A DNA stretch of 64,000 nucleotides, taken from positions 2,852,001 through 2,916,000 of the forward strand of contig NZ_AP023087.1 of assembly GCF_045862395.1 (NCBI RefSeq), read 5' to 3'. A program made the translations under genes and the position numbers. The stretch comes from Marinicellulosiphila megalodicopiae. Its GTDB lineage: Bacteria > Pseudomonadota > Gammaproteobacteria > Pseudomonadales > Natronospirillaceae. Shown piece after piece: positions 8,670-17,817 of this stretch (position 1 is its first letter; each line of letters begins with the position of its first letter). The notes under the pieces are model-generated. The model had not been told where the DNA came from. It worked only from the letters and a program-made list of their open reading frames with translations, and did not search any database.

Positions 8670-10007
8670 TTATCCCTCAGCCTCAATACGCGTTAATGTG
8701 TCACGAAGAATTTGGCCGTACTCGTATTTACCTGCGCAGGTATAAGTACATAATGCCAAATCGTCTTCATCTAATTCTAATGCGCCTAATTTTTCAGCCA
8801 TTTCAACATCACCCACTGCAATAGCACGTAATAATTGAGTCGCTAAAATATCCAACGGCATCACTTTTTCAAAGTTACCCACTGGCATCATTGCACGCTC
8901 TGAACCATTACGCGAAGTAGTAAAGTTATACTTTTTACTTGGGAATAATTTAGAGATATAGATATTTAAAACAGAAACCACATCAAAACCTGGGCGCAAA
9001 TAATGCAAGATAGTACGTTCACCACCTTCCAATAAAACGCTCACTTGTTGATGGTAACGACCTAAGAAATCAAATGCATTTGATGCAGTACGACCACCGA
9101 AAACAGAACCCGATACAGCACGGTTATTGCCTTCTTTGGTTTGACCTGAAAGCAATTCAGAGATACACGCACCAACTTGCGTACGAACCAAGCGAGGCTC
9201 ATTCATTTGCGGCCCACTTAACGCAACAACACGCTCAGAATTGATTTGACCTGTTGTAAACAATTTAGCAATAGCGATAACGTCTTGGAAGTTAATTGAC
9301 CAAACCACTTTTTCAGCGCTTGCGCCTTCTAAAAAGTGAATGTGCGTTCCAACGTTACCAGCAGGATGCACACCAGAGAAAGTCTCTAATTGCACACCAG
9401 GTGCCGCTTGAATTTGACTATCGGCATCCACACATAAATAAGTTTTGCCTGTCGTCAATTTAGCAACAATGCTTTGACCTAATAAGAACGCATCTTTATC
9501 TTCGCTGATGACTACTTGAGCATCTAGTGCACCAGGATTTGTATCCATCGCTGTAATGAAAACTGCTTTTGGTGTAGATGTAATAGCAGGCACTTTAGAA
9601 TAAGGACGAGTACGCAATGCCGTCCATAAGCCACTATTAACTAAGTTATCAGTGATTTGCTGTGCCGTTAATGCAGAAATTGCATCTGGTGCATATTGAG
9701 CGAAAGTCTCTTGCTCATCACCTTGTTTTTCAATCACAACCGATTGAAAAGCACGTTTAGCCCCACGATTGATAGCCGTTACTGATCCAGAAGCCGGCGC
9801 GGTAAAAACCACCCCTTCATTCTTTTTATCAGCAAACAATACTTGACCTTTCTTGACCGTATCGCCGACTTTGACTTTCATACTTGGCTTCATGCCATGA
9901 TAGTCAAATCCAACAACAGCAACGGTTTTCACCGGCTGCCCGTCAGAAATCTGCTGCAAAGGTGCACCAGCTAACGGTAGATCAAGGCCTTTTTTGATTT
10001 TAATCAT
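8670..10007 (-). CDS. nqrA: Na+-NQR subunit A
   Basis: NqrA is the cytoplasmic subunit associated with quinone binding near NqrB. The 445-residue product starts MIKIKKGLDLPLAGAP and includes GDTVKKGQVLFADKKN and APASGSVTAINRGAKR (a barrel-sandwich-like region), HPAGNVGTHIHFL and a C-terminal CTYTCAGKYEYG. These are standard NqrA landmarks. It is the first gene of the nqr operon, with a possible promoter 160-170 bases upstream. Confidence 0.97.
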   Translation of the reverse strand: MIKIKKGLDLPLAGAPLQQISDGQPVKTVAVVGFDYHGMKPSMKVKVGDTVKKGQVLFADKKNEGVVFTAPASGSVTAINRGAKRAFQSVVIEKQGDEQETFAQYAPDAISALTAQQITDNLVNSGLWTALRTRPYSKVPAITSTPKAVFITAMDTNPGALDAQVVISEDKDAFLLGQSIVAKLTTGKTYLCVDADSQIQAAPGVQLETFSGVHPAGNVGTHIHFLEGASAEKVVWSINFQDVIAIAKLFTTGQINSERVVALSGPQMNEPRLVRTQVGACISELLSGQTKEGNNRAVSGSVFGGRTASNAFDFLGRYHQQVSVLLEGGERTILHYLRPGFDVVSVLNIYISKLFPSKKYNFTTSRNGSERAMMPVGNFEKVMPLDILATQLLRAIAVGDVEMAEKLGALELDEDDLALCTYTCAGKYEYGQILRDTLTRIEAEG

Positions 10008-10173
10008 AAAGATTGCCTATATTAAAGTTTAATTTTAAAAGTTTGAAAATGATTCGATAACACTCATAAACAAGCATCATCAAAAGAATATATTTGCAGC
10101 AGCAAAGCAATACCGCATGATTTTACTTCTGACCGAATATTCAATAAAAAAAGTCAAAGCAAATCCGCGCGAC

Positions 10174-10179
10174 ATTATA
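10174..10179 (-). promoter_or_regulatory. Possible -10 element for the nqr operon
   Basis: The minus strand has a perfect TATAAT here, which would start a transcript near 10167 with a leader of about 160 bases before nqrA. I do not see a good -35 hexamer at 16-18 bases, so the promoter may need an activator or the match may be chance in AT-rich DNA. Confidence 0.35.
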
Positions 10180-10551
10180 GGTCTCCAATTCGAATATATC
10201 TATAACGTAAATGAAAAATAATTTACAAAGTGACACAAACTGGTGCAAACCGCACTAAAACTACGCACAATCAGGACTACAGCATACAGCGTAGCCTATT
10301 TTTTAAGCAAAAATACACGTTTCAAAAAAATTCTTTTATAAAAATACTGATACCTAACAATGAATTAAATATACATTTCAAATATTGCCTATTTTTCAAC
10401 CTAACAACCCATCTTTAACCACATAATAATCGCGAGCTTTGTAGCAAAAAGTGATATTTCACATAAACTAAAAAGAAACCACTTGATTTGTGAACTTTGG
10501 ACGCTATCCTCTGTCCTACTTTCGATTTTGCCACTAATAAATGGACGATAC
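10180..10551. other. Intergenic region between nqrA and gspE promoters
   Basis: This AT-rich stretch separates divergent nqrA and gspE. It must hold the gsp promoter. I see only weak matches (for example TTGATT and TATCCT, 16 bases apart, just before gspE) and a small GTGA-TATT-TCAC dyad near 10451. A 62-codon frame at 10230 has no recognisable product and I do not call it a gene. Confidence 0.4.
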
Positions 10552-12051
10552 ATGTCTTTGAATTTTGCTCAAGAACATTTTTTTATACGTCGCTTACCTT
10601 TTGGTTTTGCTAAGCGCAATCAAATCATTATTGATCATCAAACCGATCAATCAAAGATCATGCACACATCCCATACGCCTATGGCTGCTATTTTAGAAAC
10701 ACAAAGAGCATGTGGCGCATCAGCAACTATTGAGCTGATCACTGAAGGGTTATTTGAAACCTTACTTAATCAAATCTATCAAGAAGGCGACAGCGAAGAA
10801 GCCATGCAAATGGTTGAAGATATAGGTGATGACTTAGATTTAACCAGTTTAGCTGCCAGTGTTCCTGAAACAGAAGATTTACTTGAGCAAGAAGGCGACG
10901 CGCCAATTATTAAATTAATTAATGCCGTATTAGCTGAAGCCATTAAAGAAAACGCATCGGATATTCATATTGAAACCTTTGAAAAACGCTTGGTTATTCG
11001 CTTTCGTGCTGATGGTGTATTACGAGAAGTAGTGCAACCAAAACGCGCACTTGCTCCGTTATTAGTTTCTCGTATTAAAGTAATGGCAAAATTAGACATC
11101 GCAGAAAAACGCGTACCGCAAGATGGCCGCATCAGTTTACGTTTAGCAGGGCGTGAAGTGGATGTTCGTGTTTCAACTTTACCTTCTAATCACGGGGAAC
11201 GTGTTGTAATGCGCTTGTTGGACAAACAAGCTGGGCGCTTAGATTTAACCCATTTAGGTATGACGCCCACAGATTTAGATCGCATCAACAATTTAATTTC
11301 CCGCCCTCACGGTATTATTTTGGTAACAGGTCCAACTGGTTCTGGTAAAACCACCACCCTTTACGGCGCATTAGAATCATTAAATGATCATCAACGCAAT
11401 ATCATGACGGTTGAAGATCCAATTGAGTATTCTCTGCCAGGTATTGGCCAAACCCAAGTGAACACAAAGGTGGACATGACCTTCGCAGCTGGACTACGTG
11501 CAATATTACGTCAAGATCCCGATGTTGTGATGATCGGTGAGATTCGTGACTTTGAGACAGTTGAAATTGCAGTTCAAGCTTCATTAACAGGTCACTTAGT
11601 ACTATCAACCTTACACACCAACTCAGCAATTGGCTCTTTAACCCGTTTACAAGATATGGGTGTTGAGCCATTTTTATTGTCTTCAAGTTTAATCGGCGTA
11701 TTGGCGCAACGCCTAGTCAGAACCCTATGCGCTAGCTGTAAAGAAGCGTATATACCTGACGAAGCTGAATGCAAAGTACTTGAAATTGATTCAGCACAAC
11801 CCGTGCAAATTTATCGCGCTTGTGGATGTAAAGATTGTAAAAACACAGGCTACAAAGGCCGCTTAGGTATTTACGAAATTGTACAAATTGATGACACTTT
11901 ACGCACCATGATTCACGATGGATCCAGTGAACAAGAAATGACCGCTCAAGCTCGCACAGCCACACCGAGTATTTTACAAGATGGCATTGGCAAGATTCTA
12001 AACGGACGAACCAGTCTTGATGAAGTGCTACGTGTATGTCGGAGTAAATAA
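10552..12051 (+). CDS. gspE: Type II secretion ATPase GspE
   Basis: GspE is the cytoplasmic ATPase that drives pseudopilus assembly. The 499-residue protein has the N-terminal docking region, Walker A GPTGSGKTTT, an Asp box, Walker B LRQDPDVVMIGEIRD, a His box STLHTNSA, and the zinc-binding cysteine cluster (CASC and CGCKDC) characteristic of GspE and PilB proteins. I start at the ATG at 10552 (MSLNFAQEHFFIRRLPFGF), which matches the family; an upstream in-frame start at 10483 would add 23 unrelated residues. It opens the gspEFGHIJKLM operon and overlaps gspF by one base. Confidence 0.95.
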   Translation: MSLNFAQEHFFIRRLPFGFAKRNQIIIDHQTDQSKIMHTSHTPMAAILETQRACGASATIELITEGLFETLLNQIYQEGDSEEAMQMVEDIGDDLDLTSLAASVPETEDLLEQEGDAPIIKLINAVLAEAIKENASDIHIETFEKRLVIRFRADGVLREVVQPKRALAPLLVSRIKVMAKLDIAEKRVPQDGRISLRLAGREVDVRVSTLPSNHGERVVMRLLDKQAGRLDLTHLGMTPTDLDRINNLISRPHGIILVTGPTGSGKTTTLYGALESLNDHQRNIMTVEDPIEYSLPGIGQTQVNTKVDMTFAAGLRAILRQDPDVVMIGEIRDFETVEIAVQASLTGHLVLSTLHTNSAIGSLTRLQDMGVEPFLLSSSLIGVLAQRLVRTLCASCKEAYIPDEAECKVLEIDSAQPVQIYRACGCKDCKNTGYKGRLGIYEIVQIDDTLRTMIHDGSSEQEMTAQARTATPSILQDGIGKILNGRTSLDEVLRVCRSK

Positions 12052-13271
12052 TGGCAGCTTTTGAATACACAGCCATCGTCAATGCAACTGGCAAAAAGAA
12101 AAAAGGTTTAATAGAAGCCGATAGCGAACGATTAGTTCGCCAAAAATTGCGTGATCAAGATTTATTTCCAATTGACATCAAACAAACAAAAGAGAAGAAA
12201 AACAGTAATCGCGGTTTTTTATCATCTTTGATGGACCCGAGCTTATCCACTGATGAGCTTTCAATGTTTACTCGTCAATTATCAACCTTAATTTCTTCAG
12301 GCCTACCCCTTGAGGAGTGCTTATCGGCATTGGTTGAACAAGCGGAAAACAATAAAGAGCGACGCATTTTTGCTGCAGTTCGAAGCAAAGTACTTGAAGG
12401 TCATACTTTGGCTCAAAGCTTACAAGAATTTCCTCGTGCGTTTTCTAAGCTTTATTGCTCAACAGTTTCTGCAGGTGAACACTCTGGTAACTTAGCACTG
12501 GTATTAAACAACCTTGCGGACTACATGGAAAACCAGCAGGGAATCGAGAAAAAACTCAAATCCGCCGCAATTTATCCAACGATTCTTGTTACTGTCGCCA
12601 TTGGCATTACAATTGGCCTAATGGTTTTAGTTGTTCCGACAATTACTGGCATATTTGATAGTGTGGATGCTGAGCTTCCAGGGCCTACAAAAGTAGTCAT
12701 TGCAATCAGCGACTGGATTCGCCAATATGGAATTTATGCTTTTTTTGGCATTATTTTAGACTTTATACTTTTCAAAATTTGGAATGCTAAACCAAATCGC
12801 TTAGAAAAAACCCATCGCTTATATTTAAAACTGCCATTAATTAAAAAAATGAGCAAAGGGTTTAATGCCTCACGTTATGTGGGTACGTTAGCCATATTAA
12901 CCAAAGCAGGCGTCCCCCTTGTAGAAGCCATGCGTATCGCCAAAGACGTGGTCGAAAATATCCCTATTCAAAAAACCCTAGTAAAAGCGATGACGTCGGT
13001 CAGCGAAGGCGGATCATTGCATAAAGCGCTGCGCGAAACAGGCTATTTTCGTCCAATGATGCTACATATGATTCAATCAGGTGAAGCTTCTGGCGACTTA
13101 TCTGCCATGTTACAGCGAACTAGTGCCTCTGAAGAGAGTCAACTTAGGAACTTGATCGATTCAATGATCAGTTTAATTTCACCTTTAATGATTTTACTTA
13201 TCGGTGCAGTAGTATTAGTCATCGTACTAGCTATTGTACTCCCAATCACCAGCATGAGCTCCGTATTATGA
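12051..13271 (+). CDS. gspF: Type II secretion inner-membrane protein GspF
   Basis: GspF is the polytopic platform protein that binds GspE and GspL. The 406 residues show the short N-terminal region (FEYTAIVNATGKKKKGLIEA), two copies of the GspF helical domain (around 70-190 and 275-395) and three hydrophobic helices, the last at the C-terminus. The start codon overlaps the gspE stop (TAATG), with GGAG before it. The end overlaps gspG by four bases (ATGA), so translation is probably coupled. Confidence 0.95.
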   Translation: MAAFEYTAIVNATGKKKKGLIEADSERLVRQKLRDQDLFPIDIKQTKEKKNSNRGFLSSLMDPSLSTDELSMFTRQLSTLISSGLPLEECLSALVEQAENNKERRIFAAVRSKVLEGHTLAQSLQEFPRAFSKLYCSTVSAGEHSGNLALVLNNLADYMENQQGIEKKLKSAAIYPTILVTVAIGITIGLMVLVVPTITGIFDSVDAELPGPTKVVIAISDWIRQYGIYAFFGIILDFILFKIWNAKPNRLEKTHRLYLKLPLIKKMSKGFNASRYVGTLAILTKAGVPLVEAMRIAKDVVENIPIQKTLVKAMTSVSEGGSLHKALRETGYFRPMMLHMIQSGEASGDLSAMLQRTSASEESQLRNLIDSMISLISPLMILLIGAVVLVIVLAIVLPITSMSSVL

Positions 13272-13660
13272 AAAAACACATCCCAACTTTATCGAACCAA
13301 AAAGGCATGACGTTAATTGAAATTCTTGTGGCATTAGTATTATTTGCTGCAATTTCTGCTGCCATAATTCCACAAGTTTTAAACAATGGTGAAAAAGGCA
13401 AAATCAAAACCACTGGCATCGCCATGAAGTCACTTGAAAACGCATTAAGTTTATACAAACTAGAATATGGCACGAAGAAAATGCAAAGTGTTTCATTAGA
13501 TGAATTAGTAGAAAAGAAATTCATTGCTTCCAAACCTGTTGATGGCTGGAAAAATGAACTTTATTTTGAAATGGATGGCGGGAAAATCCTAATTATTTCT
13601 AATGGTCCCGATGGCGAGTCTGACACAATTGATGACATCACCAATCAAGACGAAGAATAA
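13268..13660 (+). CDS. gspG: Major pseudopilin GspG
   Basis: GspG is the main subunit of the periplasmic pseudopilus. The 130-residue precursor has a prepilin peptidase site between G and M in QKGMTLIEILVAL, with Glu at +5, and a C-terminal loop GPDGESDTIDDI resembling the calcium-binding end of GspG. The usual DPWGxPY is altered to DGWKNELY. It overlaps gspF by four bases. The N-terminus is basic and ten residues longer than the minimal leader. Confidence 0.93.
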   Translation: MKKHIPTLSNQKGMTLIEILVALVLFAAISAAIIPQVLNNGEKGKIKTTGIAMKSLENALSLYKLEYGTKKMQSVSLDELVEKKFIASKPVDGWKNELYFEMDGGKILIISNGPDGESDTIDDITNQDEE

Positions 13661-13665
13661 AATAC

Positions 13666-14316
13666 ATGCAAAAAACCCGTGGATTCACCCTAGTTGAAAT
13701 ATTAGTTGCCCTTGCGATCATCTCTGTGATTTTCGCCTCGGTGACGATTTCTACGCGTAAATCCAACTGGATGGAAATGCAAGATCAAAGCGAAATATTT
13801 CGCGACACATTACTTGATTTGTCAGACCATGCCTCATTTAAGCAAACTTCGTTTGGTTTATATTTTACCGAAGCCGGATACTGGTTTTTAGAGCGCATTG
13901 CAATTACACAGGATGAAGAAACGGGGGACCCTATTTACAATTGGGTCCCCATTCAAAATGAGCGATTTGTCAGTGTTGAATTTGAAGACATCTATATATT
14001 TGAATTATCAATTGATAATAACCCAGTTGCATTATTAGATGTATTTCCAAGTGAAGAAGAACAACTTGAAATCGGATTAAAAGAAATAGCCGATTTTGAA
14101 ATTTACAGCGAAAGCTTTAATTCTAACGGTTCAAGTAAAACCGTTGGTTTAGAGCCTCATATTTATTTAGATTTAAATGGAGAATTAAGTAACGCATTTA
14201 CGCTGTCAATTATAGAGCAAACTCAAGATTTTGAACAACCCCCTCTTACCTATCAAATCATCAGCGATGGTTTTAATCGACCTGTGATTTCAAGAATTGA
14301 GGAGGATGATTTTTAA
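13666..14316 (+). CDS. gspH: Minor pseudopilin GspH
   Basis: GspH is a minor pseudopilin of the T2SS tip region. The 216-residue precursor has a six-residue leader and the cleavage site RG|FTLVEILVAL with Glu +5, then a beta-rich domain ending PHIYLDLNGELSNAF, the usual GspH strand pattern. It is longer than usual because of an acidic insert around residues 128-160. Part of this insert (135-155) is nearly identical to a segment of GspI, the next gene. The start lies five bases after gspG, and the stop overlaps gspI by one base. Confidence 0.88.
   Translation: MQKTRGFTLVEILVALAIISVIFASVTISTRKSNWMEMQDQSEIFRDTLLDLSDHASFKQTSFGLYFTEAGYWFLERIAITQDEETGDPIYNWVPIQNERFVSVEFEDIYIFELSIDNNPVALLDVFPSEEEQLEIGLKEIADFEIYSESFNSNGSSKTVGLEPHIYLDLNGELSNAFTLSIIEQTQDFEQPPLTYQIISDGFNRPVISRIEEDDF
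14068..14130 (+). repeat. Shared peptide block, copy in gspH
   Basis: This segment encodes GspH residues 135-155. Its translation matches GspI residues 111-131 at 16 of 21 positions, with no gaps. The DNA matches at only about 40 of 63 positions, so similarity is kept at protein level. It sits in an acidic insert before the conserved PHIYLDL strand. Confidence 0.8.
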
Positions 14317-14840
14317 TGCAAATTTCGTCCTTTAAACATTCGAACTTACCCAACGTTTACTATCAATCGGGTTTTACATTGATTGAAGTGATGATGGCAC
14401 TTTTAATTTTTGCATTTGCAGCCACATCACTTACTGCTGGATTTCAAAGCAGCACAAATAACTCCATTCGAGCTGAACAAAATTTACAAGCCAACTATGT
14501 AGCTCAATACCAAATTGAAAGATTGACTCTTTCTGGCAGCACCCAGGTTGAACCCTCATTTTCAATTTCTATGTTTGATAAAAAGTGGACAATTACACAA
14601 ACTGTTGAACCTTTAAATAAACTCCAAGAAGCACAGGCCGAACAAGAAATTGGCCTTCGAGAAATCGAAGACTTCGAAGTATTTTCTGAAAGTTTTAATT
14701 CTGCTGGCGACAGCAATGGCTTTGAAGAGCCCCTAAAAATTCCAGACAGCTATTTAGTACTAACTGTTGAAGTAACCCCTGAAGACGAGCTTGGACATGC
14801 AACAATGCAAACACTTTTAATAAAAGGGTTATTGCAATGA
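14316..14840 (+). CDS. gspI: Minor pseudopilin GspI
   Basis: GspI is the minor pseudopilin that nucleates the GspIJK tip complex. The 174-residue precursor has the cleavage site SG|FTLIEVMMAL, followed by the GspI features YVAQYQIERL and KKWTITQTVEPL, and ends with SYLVLTVEVTP. GspI proteins usually run straight from the WxxxxTV strand to the final RVEV strand; here about 35 acidic residues are inserted between, including the block shared with GspH. It overlaps gspH by one base and gspJ by four. Confidence 0.88.
   Translation: MQISSFKHSNLPNVYYQSGFTLIEVMMALLIFAFAATSLTAGFQSSTNNSIRAEQNLQANYVAQYQIERLTLSGSTQVEPSFSISMFDKKWTITQTVEPLNKLQEAQAEQEIGLREIEDFEVFSESFNSAGDSNGFEEPLKIPDSYLVLTVEVTPEDELGHATMQTLLIKGLLQ
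14646..14708 (+). repeat. Shared peptide block, copy in gspI
   Basis: This segment encodes GspI residues 111-131 and pairs with 14068-14130 in gspH, 578 bases upstream. Both copies contain EIGL, EI, DFE and SESFNS at the same spacing. It sits in the insert between the last two beta strands of GspI. Confidence 0.8.
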
Positions 14841-15523
14841 ACCAACGCGGCTTTACATTAATTGAAGTATTAATTTCGTTAGTTTTGTTTTCAGCCCTTA
14901 TGCTTGGCGCCATTAGCCTTGTTAAACAGGGCGGACAAATGCGTGATCGTTTTTTAAAAAATGATCAAGCAATCAGACAGCTACAAAGGGCGATGGATAA
15001 AATCCAACAGGACTTACGTTTTTTTGAACCCTCTAGGGGCATTCGAGATGAGTATTTCGATTATTATGCACCCATGCAAACTGACAATAACGGTTTGTTT
15101 AGTTTCACTAGAAATAGTTGGTTATTACCTGAGCGTGCGCAAAATTTACGCAGTGATTTACAACGAGTGCATTATCAACTTGTCCCCTCTGCTTCTGAAA
15201 TTTGCCAACCGGTGTCAACCAGTACCGAAGGATCATGTTTAGTCAGAATTCACCAATATCATTTAGATCAACCTAATGATGCACCGATAATAAAAGTACC
15301 GATTCTAGGTGATGTGAACGCAATCAAATATGACTTTTTATATCGCAGCAGCCAAAATGACGAATCCGGTAGCTCCCAACAAATGCCCCTTGATACATTT
15401 AGATTTCCTAGCGCATACACATACGCTATAGAAATTACAATTGAGTCGAATCGATTTGGTACATTTAAAAAACTCATCGCCCTTCCACACCAAACTAATT
15501 GGGTACTCGCTGATGATTCGTAA
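14837..15523 (+). CDS. gspJ: Minor pseudopilin GspJ
   Basis: GspJ forms the T2SS pseudopilus tip with GspI and GspK. The 228-residue precursor has a four-residue leader and the site RG|FTLIEVLISL, then the GspJ helix RQLQRAMDKIQQDLRFFEPS and the element VNAIKYDFLYRSSQ, which is the usual V..L.F.Y segment. The C-terminal strand YAIEITIESNRFG and KLIALP end fit the family. It overlaps gspI by four bases and gspK by eleven. Confidence 0.9.
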   Translation: MNQRGFTLIEVLISLVLFSALMLGAISLVKQGGQMRDRFLKNDQAIRQLQRAMDKIQQDLRFFEPSRGIRDEYFDYYAPMQTDNNGLFSFTRNSWLLPERAQNLRSDLQRVHYQLVPSASEICQPVSTSTEGSCLVRIHQYHLDQPNDAPIIKVPILGDVNAIKYDFLYRSSQNDESGSSQQMPLDTFRFPSAYTYAIEITIESNRFGTFKKLIALPHQTNWVLADDS

Positions 15524-16556
15524 TCAAAAAGGTGTTGCTCTGTTTCAAGTATTGGTCATGATCACGATATTGATTGGCATATTTGGTTTAATTTTAGCCA
15601 AACAAGTTCGCTTACAAGGCAAACTATCAACCTCTATCACTTTGATGAAATTTGAACAAATTGAATTATCCGCAGAACGATTAGTTTTGGATTTTTTACA
15701 ACAGGATCGCTTAAGCATTTCTCAAAACACAACAGGGCATGACTGGCCATATTTAATGGACAAGCCACTAGAGAACATATTAGGTGCAAGCATCGATTTT
15801 TCTATTTATCCACTTGATGGATTACTTAACCTAAATCTTTTATACAATGAAAAAACAATCAATCAATATCCATTTTCCGCCAAAGAAATCCTAGCAAAAT
15901 CCGCAATATTTGAAACTGAGAATTCATTTAATGCGTTACAAGATGATTGGAGCGGGGATAATTTTTCAGATCCGCAAACAGGTGAAATCAAATCAGCTGT
16001 AGAGCTTGAAGACTTTTTATTAGAAGCATCAAACTTTATCCAAAGCAGCTCAAATGTGGGAGTTAATTTTGACTATGATGAGCCTAAATACTTAAAAAGC
16101 GGCCTCCCCTTTGCTGATTTATCTGAAATATTATTAGTCAGTGATCGTACAATTGAACAAAGATTATCACTTTACAATATTGCACTTGAAAATTTTTCAA
16201 TACTGCCTGCAAATAGTAAATTAAATATTAATGAAGCACCCGCAAGAGTATTAAGCGCACTTCACCCAAGTTTAAATAGTGGTATTATTAGCGAAATTAT
16301 TAAAATACAAGATGCTGGCGGCTTTAAAAGCGTGGATGATTTTATTAATATGCCTTCAATGCAAGATTTTAAAGAAGAACTTCCATCCTCTTTATTGACT
16401 CATATAAGTGAGTTTTTTGTTGCGCGTATATTAATTACTATGCCAACTGACAACGAACAGGACACCATTGAACGTATGCGCGATATATTTATTTATCGCC
16501 CAATCGATCAATCCAAACCTGTACAAATTTATCAACGAAAATTCGTTCCATTATAA
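15513..16556 (+). CDS. gspK: Minor pseudopilin GspK
   Basis: GspK caps the pseudopilus tip. The 347-residue product starts MIRNQKG|VALFQVLVM; like other GspK proteins it lacks Glu at +5. It has the large alpha domain inserted in the pilin fold, with the helix-hairpin-helix-like NINEAPARVLSALHP and GGFKSVDDFINMP, as expected. I start at the ATG at 15513, inside the end of gspJ; a longer frame from 15441 would put 24 residues before the pilin leader. No strong ribosome binding site is seen, which suits coupling to gspJ. Confidence 0.9.
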   Translation: MIRNQKGVALFQVLVMITILIGIFGLILAKQVRLQGKLSTSITLMKFEQIELSAERLVLDFLQQDRLSISQNTTGHDWPYLMDKPLENILGASIDFSIYPLDGLLNLNLLYNEKTINQYPFSAKEILAKSAIFETENSFNALQDDWSGDNFSDPQTGEIKSAVELEDFLLEASNFIQSSSNVGVNFDYDEPKYLKSGLPFADLSEILLVSDRTIEQRLSLYNIALENFSILPANSKLNINEAPARVLSALHPSLNSGIISEIIKIQDAGGFKSVDDFINMPSMQDFKEELPSSLLTHISEFFVARILITMPTDNEQDTIERMRDIFIYRPIDQSKPVQIYQRKFVPL

Positions 16557-16569
16557 ATAAGAATCCATT

Positions 16570-17817
16570 ATGTCTAGCCATTTATACATAAGAGCCATCG
16601 ATGACGAACAGATTCAATGGTTATTGATTGACCACGGATCTCGCCAAGCAATAGAGCAAGGGGATTTAGGTCAACTACAAAATTACCTTAATGCACAAGG
16701 TGTGCATGAAGTTTCTGCGACTTATTTTTTAAACACGCAATTAGTAAGTGTATTAAAAGCCAATATTCCAAGTTCACAGACAAGCAATTTAAATCGCATT
16801 TTACCCATTGCCTTAGAAGAAGAAATTGCACAAAATGTTGAAGATTGCGAATTTAAAGCCTTACACAAACCACAAAATGGTAGCGTTTGGACCTGCGTAT
16901 TCAACCCAACTTTAGTCGCACAAATAGTCGAAGCATTTGCAGACATTCAAGTTAATGTGATTCACGTAAACTTAGATGCACAATTTACTGGCAGCGAGAA
17001 TCTCAATTCTATTTCAATAACGATCGACGAAAATCGCGTATTATTAAAACAAGACAACCAATTAATTGCACTTCCATTTGAGCAATTAACCTTTGCGATA
17101 ACTCAGTTAGATCCTAATGCAGATGAGGATCAATCAAAAGAAATTGAATTATTTTACTCAAATCAAGACGATCGAATCAGTTTGATTAAGGCACAACTTG
17201 AAGCCAGCGGACATTCCAATATTAATTTACATGTCATCCAACCTAGTTTATTGGAACAAATGAGCGACAACTATATTTCCGCTAAACGACGCCTAAATTT
17301 ATTAAATACAGCAACAACAAACGATGCGTTATTTGCAAGAATTAAAATCATTTCAACCTTTTTAGCAGCTTCTTTAATCGCTGTAATATGCTTAGTGACT
17401 TTAAACTACATTCAAGCAAACAATACCCAACTTAAAATAGATGCACTTTGGCAAGCCAATAGCAAAATGATTGAACAAGTTGCACCTGAGTTGAAAAACA
17501 AAAAGAATCGAGTAGTAAGACAACTTAAAAACGAATTAGCTAATTATGACGAAATAGAAGCACCAAACACTAAAGTGTCAACTTTAAATCCAATTACCGA
17601 TATTTCTACACTAAAAGCAAGACATGCATTTTCCATTACCGAAATGCGTTACAGCGAAAAAAGTCAGGACTGGATTTTCACCCTTTCGGCTAGAAATGAC
17701 AGTATTTTAGAGCAAATTCGTGTCGGCATGAGCAACAATGGGTACGATGCAATCTACACAAGCCAAAAAAATGAATCAGGCAAAGTCCTAGGCGTTTTAA
17801 AAGTGAGTGCGAAATGA
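16570..17817 (+). CDS. gspL: Type II secretion protein GspL
   Basis: GspL links the cytoplasmic ATPase GspE to the periplasmic apparatus. The 415 residues form an actin-like cytoplasmic domain (1 to about 255; RILPIALEEEIAQNVEDCEF is typical), one membrane helix around 260-280, and a periplasmic part with a ferredoxin-like end. The sequence is divergent, so the call relies on this architecture and on its place between gspK and gspM. It overlaps gspM by four bases (ATGA). Confidence 0.88.
   Translation: MSSHLYIRAIDDEQIQWLLIDHGSRQAIEQGDLGQLQNYLNAQGVHEVSATYFLNTQLVSVLKANIPSSQTSNLNRILPIALEEEIAQNVEDCEFKALHKPQNGSVWTCVFNPTLVAQIVEAFADIQVNVIHVNLDAQFTGSENLNSISITIDENRVLLKQDNQLIALPFEQLTFAITQLDPNADEDQSKEIELFYSNQDDRISLIKAQLEASGHSNINLHVIQPSLLEQMSDNYISAKRRLNLLNTATTNDALFARIKIISTFLAASLIAVICLVTLNYIQANNTQLKIDALWQANSKMIEQVAPELKNKKNRVVRQLKNELANYDEIEAPNTKVSTLNPITDISTLKARHAFSITEMRYSEKSQDWIFTLSARNDSILEQIRVGMSNNGYDAIYTSQKNESGKVLGVLKVSAK

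Noticed and set aside
10230..10418. 62-codon frame in the nqrA-gspE gap
   Set aside because: The translation is low in complexity and AT-driven, with no ribosome binding site and no family resemblance.
10448..10466. GTGA-TATT-TCAC as a CRP or FNR site before gspE
   Set aside because: The four-base spacing does not fit CRP (six), and the arms do not match FNR.
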